From Verrucomicrobiota bacterium (GTDB lineage: Bacteria; Pseudomonadota; Gammaproteobacteria; Nevskiales; Nevskiaceae), in NCBI GenBank assembly GCA_903970595.1, contig CAJCJI010000530.1, positions 1 through 36,750 of the forward strand: DNA of 36,750 nt, given 5' to 3'. The notes under the pieces are model-generated. The model worked only from the letters and a program-made list of their open reading frames with translations. It ran no database searches and was not told where the DNA came from. Position numbers and translations under genes: made by a program. Shown here in pieces: positions 34,391-36,750 of the stretch (position 1 is its first letter; every line of letters starts with the position of its first letter).

Positions 34391-36079
34391 TTACTTGGTG
34401 GCCAGATAGCCGATCAGGCCGGCTTTGGGCGAACCCCATCCTGTCACAAGATCATAACCGGTGACAGCCGAATAGCTTCCGGACGTGCCGCTGGTGATGT
34501 CATGGAAAAGCGAGCTATAAGAGGACGTCAGGTTTGCCGGGTAGATCAGCGGGTCGATGAAGCCGACATCGGGCTTGCTTTCCTTTGCCAATTCCTCGTT
34601 GGCCAGCGCGACAAAGCCGGCCCACATCGGAGCCGCGAAGCTGGTGCCGCCGTACTCGTTGGCCAGGCAGGCTTTCTGGTCGGCGCAGGTGTAGAAGGTG
34701 AAGTTGGCGTTGGCCGAGACATCGGGACCGTTGCGCAGCTTGGTCGAACCCTTGTTGGTCGCGGTGATGACGCCGGTCAGTTTCTGCCAGGCCGGGATCA
34801 CGATCTTATCGGTGTTGATGCCGCCGCCGCTATCCACCCAGGCGGTTTCCGATGCCCACGGCCCCGCCGCACTGGCGGTTACCAGGTCCGTGCCGCCGAC
34901 GGAGACGACATGGTCGTCGTCCGCGGGCCAGGCTTCAACCGATTTCGACCAGGTTGAGCTGTCACCCGAGGCCGCGAAGAAGTTCTGGCCCTGAGCCGCC
35001 ATCTGCTCGAAATAGGGATCGAGCGTTGTCGGATCGGCAGGCGTCCAGCCCCAGGAGCAGCCGATGGTCGTCGGCAGGGGGTCGTTCGTGGTCATGGCGC
35101 TGATGATGGCGGTGTCAAGCGAGCCGACGTACATGACCAGGCTGGCCAGCCCGGGAGCCATGCCCAGCGACTGGGTCATGTCGAGCGTCTGCTCGGTGTC
35201 GTCGCACCTTGCGGTGGTACCGACTTTCTTGTCGACGCAAGACGTGCTGGTGCCGTCGGTGGAAAGCAGGGTGATGGGTACCGTGTTGGTCTGGCCGACG
35301 TTGGTGTAGTAGGTGTCGAGGTCGGCGAGGTCGGTGCCCAGGTACTCGAACAGGCCGAGGTTCTGGCCGGCGCCGGTGAGGGCTGTTCCGCCATAGTAGG
35401 CCGCCCGCATATCGCTACCCAGGAAGGAGGCAGAGGGGCCCGATCCGGTGGTGGCGTGCGTAACGACTTGATCCGGCGAGATGCCATGGGCCGCCGCGTA
35501 GTCGGTCTTGCTGACCAGGCGGGGATGGGGGATGGAGTAGTTGTCCAGACCCGAGACATGCCACAGATCGAAGGACAGGCTGGTGGTGGGCTCGCGATCC
35601 GGGGCGAAGAAGACGCGGTTTTCGGTCGGATGCTGGTAGGTCAGCATGCTGATGTTGAAGGCACGCTCGACGGCCGAGACCTTGCCCTTGACCTGCACAT
35701 CCCTGCGGTCGAGGCTGCCGCCGGTTACGGTCAGACCGTTGGCCTTGGCGAAGCTGAGCAGTTCTTCGTACTGCGCCTGGCTGGGGCCATACTTTGCGGT
35801 GAATTCCTTGGGCGTAAGGTAATGGTGGTAGGAGCCGCTATTGGGATCGTAAAGCTCGCCGAGGAAGGTTTTGAGGCCCGCCGAATCGCTCAGGGGCAGG
35901 ACCAGGTCGAGGCTCATGACCTGGCTGGCGGGAAGGCGGCCGACGCTTGCTGCCTCACCGTTGACGGTAACTTCCCGCATGTGGTGGGTCATCACCACGC
36001 TTTCCGCAAGAGAAACCGCCGGAATGGAAGCCCCAATTGTGCCGCACGCGAACAACGCAAGTACTGATTTTCGAATCAT
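34391..36079 (-). CDS. S53 (sedolisin/kumamolisin) pro-peptidase, copy 2
   Basis: 562 residues, exactly the length of copy 1 and closely similar along its whole length, including the pro-domain, 'DDTEQTLDMTQ' (Glu, Asp), 'SGDSS' (Asp), 'GGTSFAAP' (Ser) and the calcium-site region. Signal peptide 'LALFACGTIGASIPAVSLA|ES'. Differences cluster in the linker at about 284-292 ('KKVGTTA' versus 'KRTLKTK') and in parts of the surface at 420-450 and 500-525, the sort of places where substrate specificity or stability drifts after duplication. GAGGATCC is the ribosome site for ATG 36079. It has its own promoter and terminator, so it is transcribed separately from copy 1. Confidence 0.96.
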   Translation of the reverse strand: MIRKSVLALFACGTIGASIPAVSLAESVVMTHHMREVTVNGEAASVGRLPASQVMSLDLVLPLSDSAGLKTFLGELYDPNSGSYHHYLTPKEFTAKYGPSQAQYEELLSFAKANGLTVTGGSLDRRDVQVKGKVSAVERAFNISMLTYQHPTENRVFFAPDREPTTSLSFDLWHVSGLDNYSIPHPRLVSKTDYAAAHGISPDQVVTHATTGSGPSASFLGSDMRAAYYGGTALTGAGQNLGLFEYLGTDLADLDTYYTNVGQTNTVPITLLSTDGTSTSCVDKKVGTTARCDDTEQTLDMTQSLGMAPGLASLVMYVGSLDTAIISAMTTNDPLPTTIGCSWGWTPADPTTLDPYFEQMAAQGQNFFAASGDSSTWSKSVEAWPADDDHVVSVGGTDLVTASAAGPWASETAWVDSGGGINTDKIVIPAWQKLTGVITATNKGSTKLRNGPDVSANANFTFYTCADQKACLANEYGGTSFAAPMWAGFVALANEELAKESKPDVGFIDPLIYPANLTSSYSSLFHDITSGTSGSYSAVTGYDLVTGWGSPKAGLIGYLATK

Positions 36080-36151
36080 GTTGGATCCTCACAAATTTGT
36101 TGTGTGATTTTGTTTCGATCTAGGGAGCGCAAGCCACCACTGTGTGGGCAC

Positions 36152-36181
36152 CTTATATCCTCAATCAACGTATGAACGCAA
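36152..36181 (-). promoter_or_regulatory. promoter of S53 peptidase copy 2
   Basis: Minus strand: TTGCGT (36181-36176), 18-base spacer, TATAAG (36157-36152), about 75 bases before the ATG. About 75 bases around it align with 34190-34263 before copy 1, so the promoter was duplicated with the gene. Confidence 0.55.
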
Positions 36182-36551
36182 CCGCACGCTGGCTGACCAT
36201 CCGACGTGCAACAATCGTTCCTTGATCCGGATCAATCCAAACTGCGAACTCGTTACAAAACCGCGACCCGGAATTCCTCCCGCCAGCGACCCATCCGATG
36301 ACAAGGGCGGACAGCATCGACCTATAGTGCCGGATGCTCGCAGGCCGCTTTGCAGATAAAGCTTCAGGGGGCGCGGGCAACAAAATCGCAGGCGAGGGTG
36401 TCAGTGGAGTGGAGTTGCGCGTGGCTAAACGGGGGCGACTGCTGCGATCGGAGCACGTGCTGTCGGCTTGGCCGGAGCGCGCGAAAGCTTGCTAGCCCTG
36501 AGCAGGCATGCGCTTGGAAGCTTGCAATGAATGGGCGCCGGGGCAAACAAA
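36182..36551. other. intergenic stretch with no supported gene
   Basis: About 370 bases between the S53 copy-2 promoter and the tRNA terminator. Short open frames here have no ribosome site, no recognisable domain and unusual composition. I see no repeat or RNA structure worth naming. Confidence 0.6.
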
Positions 36552-36577
36552 AAAGGCTTACATCTCTGTAAGCCTTT
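36552..36577 (-). terminator. intrinsic terminator of the tRNA-His/tRNA-Lys unit
   Basis: AAAGGCTTAC / GTAAGCCTTT with a six-base loop; on the minus strand it ends in a T-run, nine bases after tRNA-Lys. Confidence 0.85.
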
Positions 36578-36585
36578 GAATTTGT

Positions 36586-36660
36586 TGGTGGGCTGTCCGG
36601 GACTCGAACCTGGAACCTACTGATTAAGAGTCAGCTGCTCTACCATTGAGCTAACAGCCC
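36586..36660 (-). tRNA. tRNA-Lys(CTT)
   Basis: 75 nt with encoded CCA. Starts GGGCTGTTAGCTC; anticodon stem GCTGA/TCAGT with loop CTCTTAA gives CTT. Eleven bases after tRNA-His on the same strand. Confidence 0.95.
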
Positions 36661-36671
36661 AGCAAAAACTT

Positions 36672-36749
36672 TGGGGTGGACGATGGGACTCGAACCCACG
36701 ACCTCCGGAATCACAATCCGGAGCTCTAACCAACTGAGCTACGCCCACC
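36672..36749 (-). tRNA. tRNA-His(GTG)
   Basis: About 78 nt with encoded CCA and the extra G(-1) paired to C73, the tRNA-His hallmark. Anticodon GTG in loop after CCGGA. Its 5' end lies at the window edge, so upstream promoter is not visible. Confidence 0.94.
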
Positions 36750-36750
36750 A

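Noticed and set aside
36144-36571. Short open frames between the S53 gene and tRNA-Lys
   Set aside because: They overlap the peptidase promoter or the tRNA terminator and have no ribosome site or recognisable sequence.

Overview
The window is high-GC chromosomal DNA from a gammaproteobacterium. The evidence is the core block efp-recA-recX-alaS-lysC-csrA followed by tRNA-Ser(GCT) and tRNA-Arg(ACG), the EF-P lysine at position 34 and the codon use. The accessory genes (a very large TonB receptor, TetR/Baeyer-Villiger monooxygenase/SDR, class I-type HMG-CoA reductase, tandem S53 peptidases) would fit the Nevskiales/Xanthomonadales neighbourhood, but that placement is inference.

Layout. 0-3 kb: two TldD/PmbA-type genes on the minus strand, the upstream one with a twin-arginine leader. 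3.3-6.2 kb: a 987-residue TonB-dependent receptor. 6.4-10.4 kb: a minus-strand run HMG-CoA reductase - zinc alcohol dehydrogenase - exported amidase, divergent from an exported alpha/beta hydrolase. 12-15.3 kb: a TetR repressor facing a flavin monooxygenase and an SDR, with a nested operator in the shared promoter region. 15.3-22.7 kb: an apparent envelope-to-cytoplasm partner-switching locus made of a GHKL anti-sigma-type kinase, an exported FecR protein, an OmpA-type lipoprotein, a serine-rich lipoprotein, a CHASE2-PP2C (SpoIIE/RsbU) receptor phosphatase, an MBL-fold hydrolase and a STAS antagonist. 22.9-31.8 kb: housekeeping genes (NAD-type isocitrate dehydrogenase, two small membrane proteins, tRNA-Ala/tRNA-Glu, EF-P, RecA, RecX, AlaRS, aspartokinase, CsrA). 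31.9-32.4 kb: tRNA-Ser and tRNA-Arg, with the 3' end of tRNA-Arg and its downstream hairpin duplicated around a run of five perfect palindromes. 32.5-36.1 kb: two tandem S53 pro-peptidase genes that are paralogues, promoter included. 36.6-36.75 kb: tRNA-Lys and tRNA-His.

The strongest candidates for something under-described are the partner-switching locus (sensor phosphatase, STAS, kinase, FecR, OmpA and MBL together, with no sigma factor in sight) and the tRNA-Arg-associated palindrome cassette. Further points are recA abutting efp with no SOS box seen, recX without a normal start codon covering its first helix, and an internal ribosome binding site in the aspartokinase gene.
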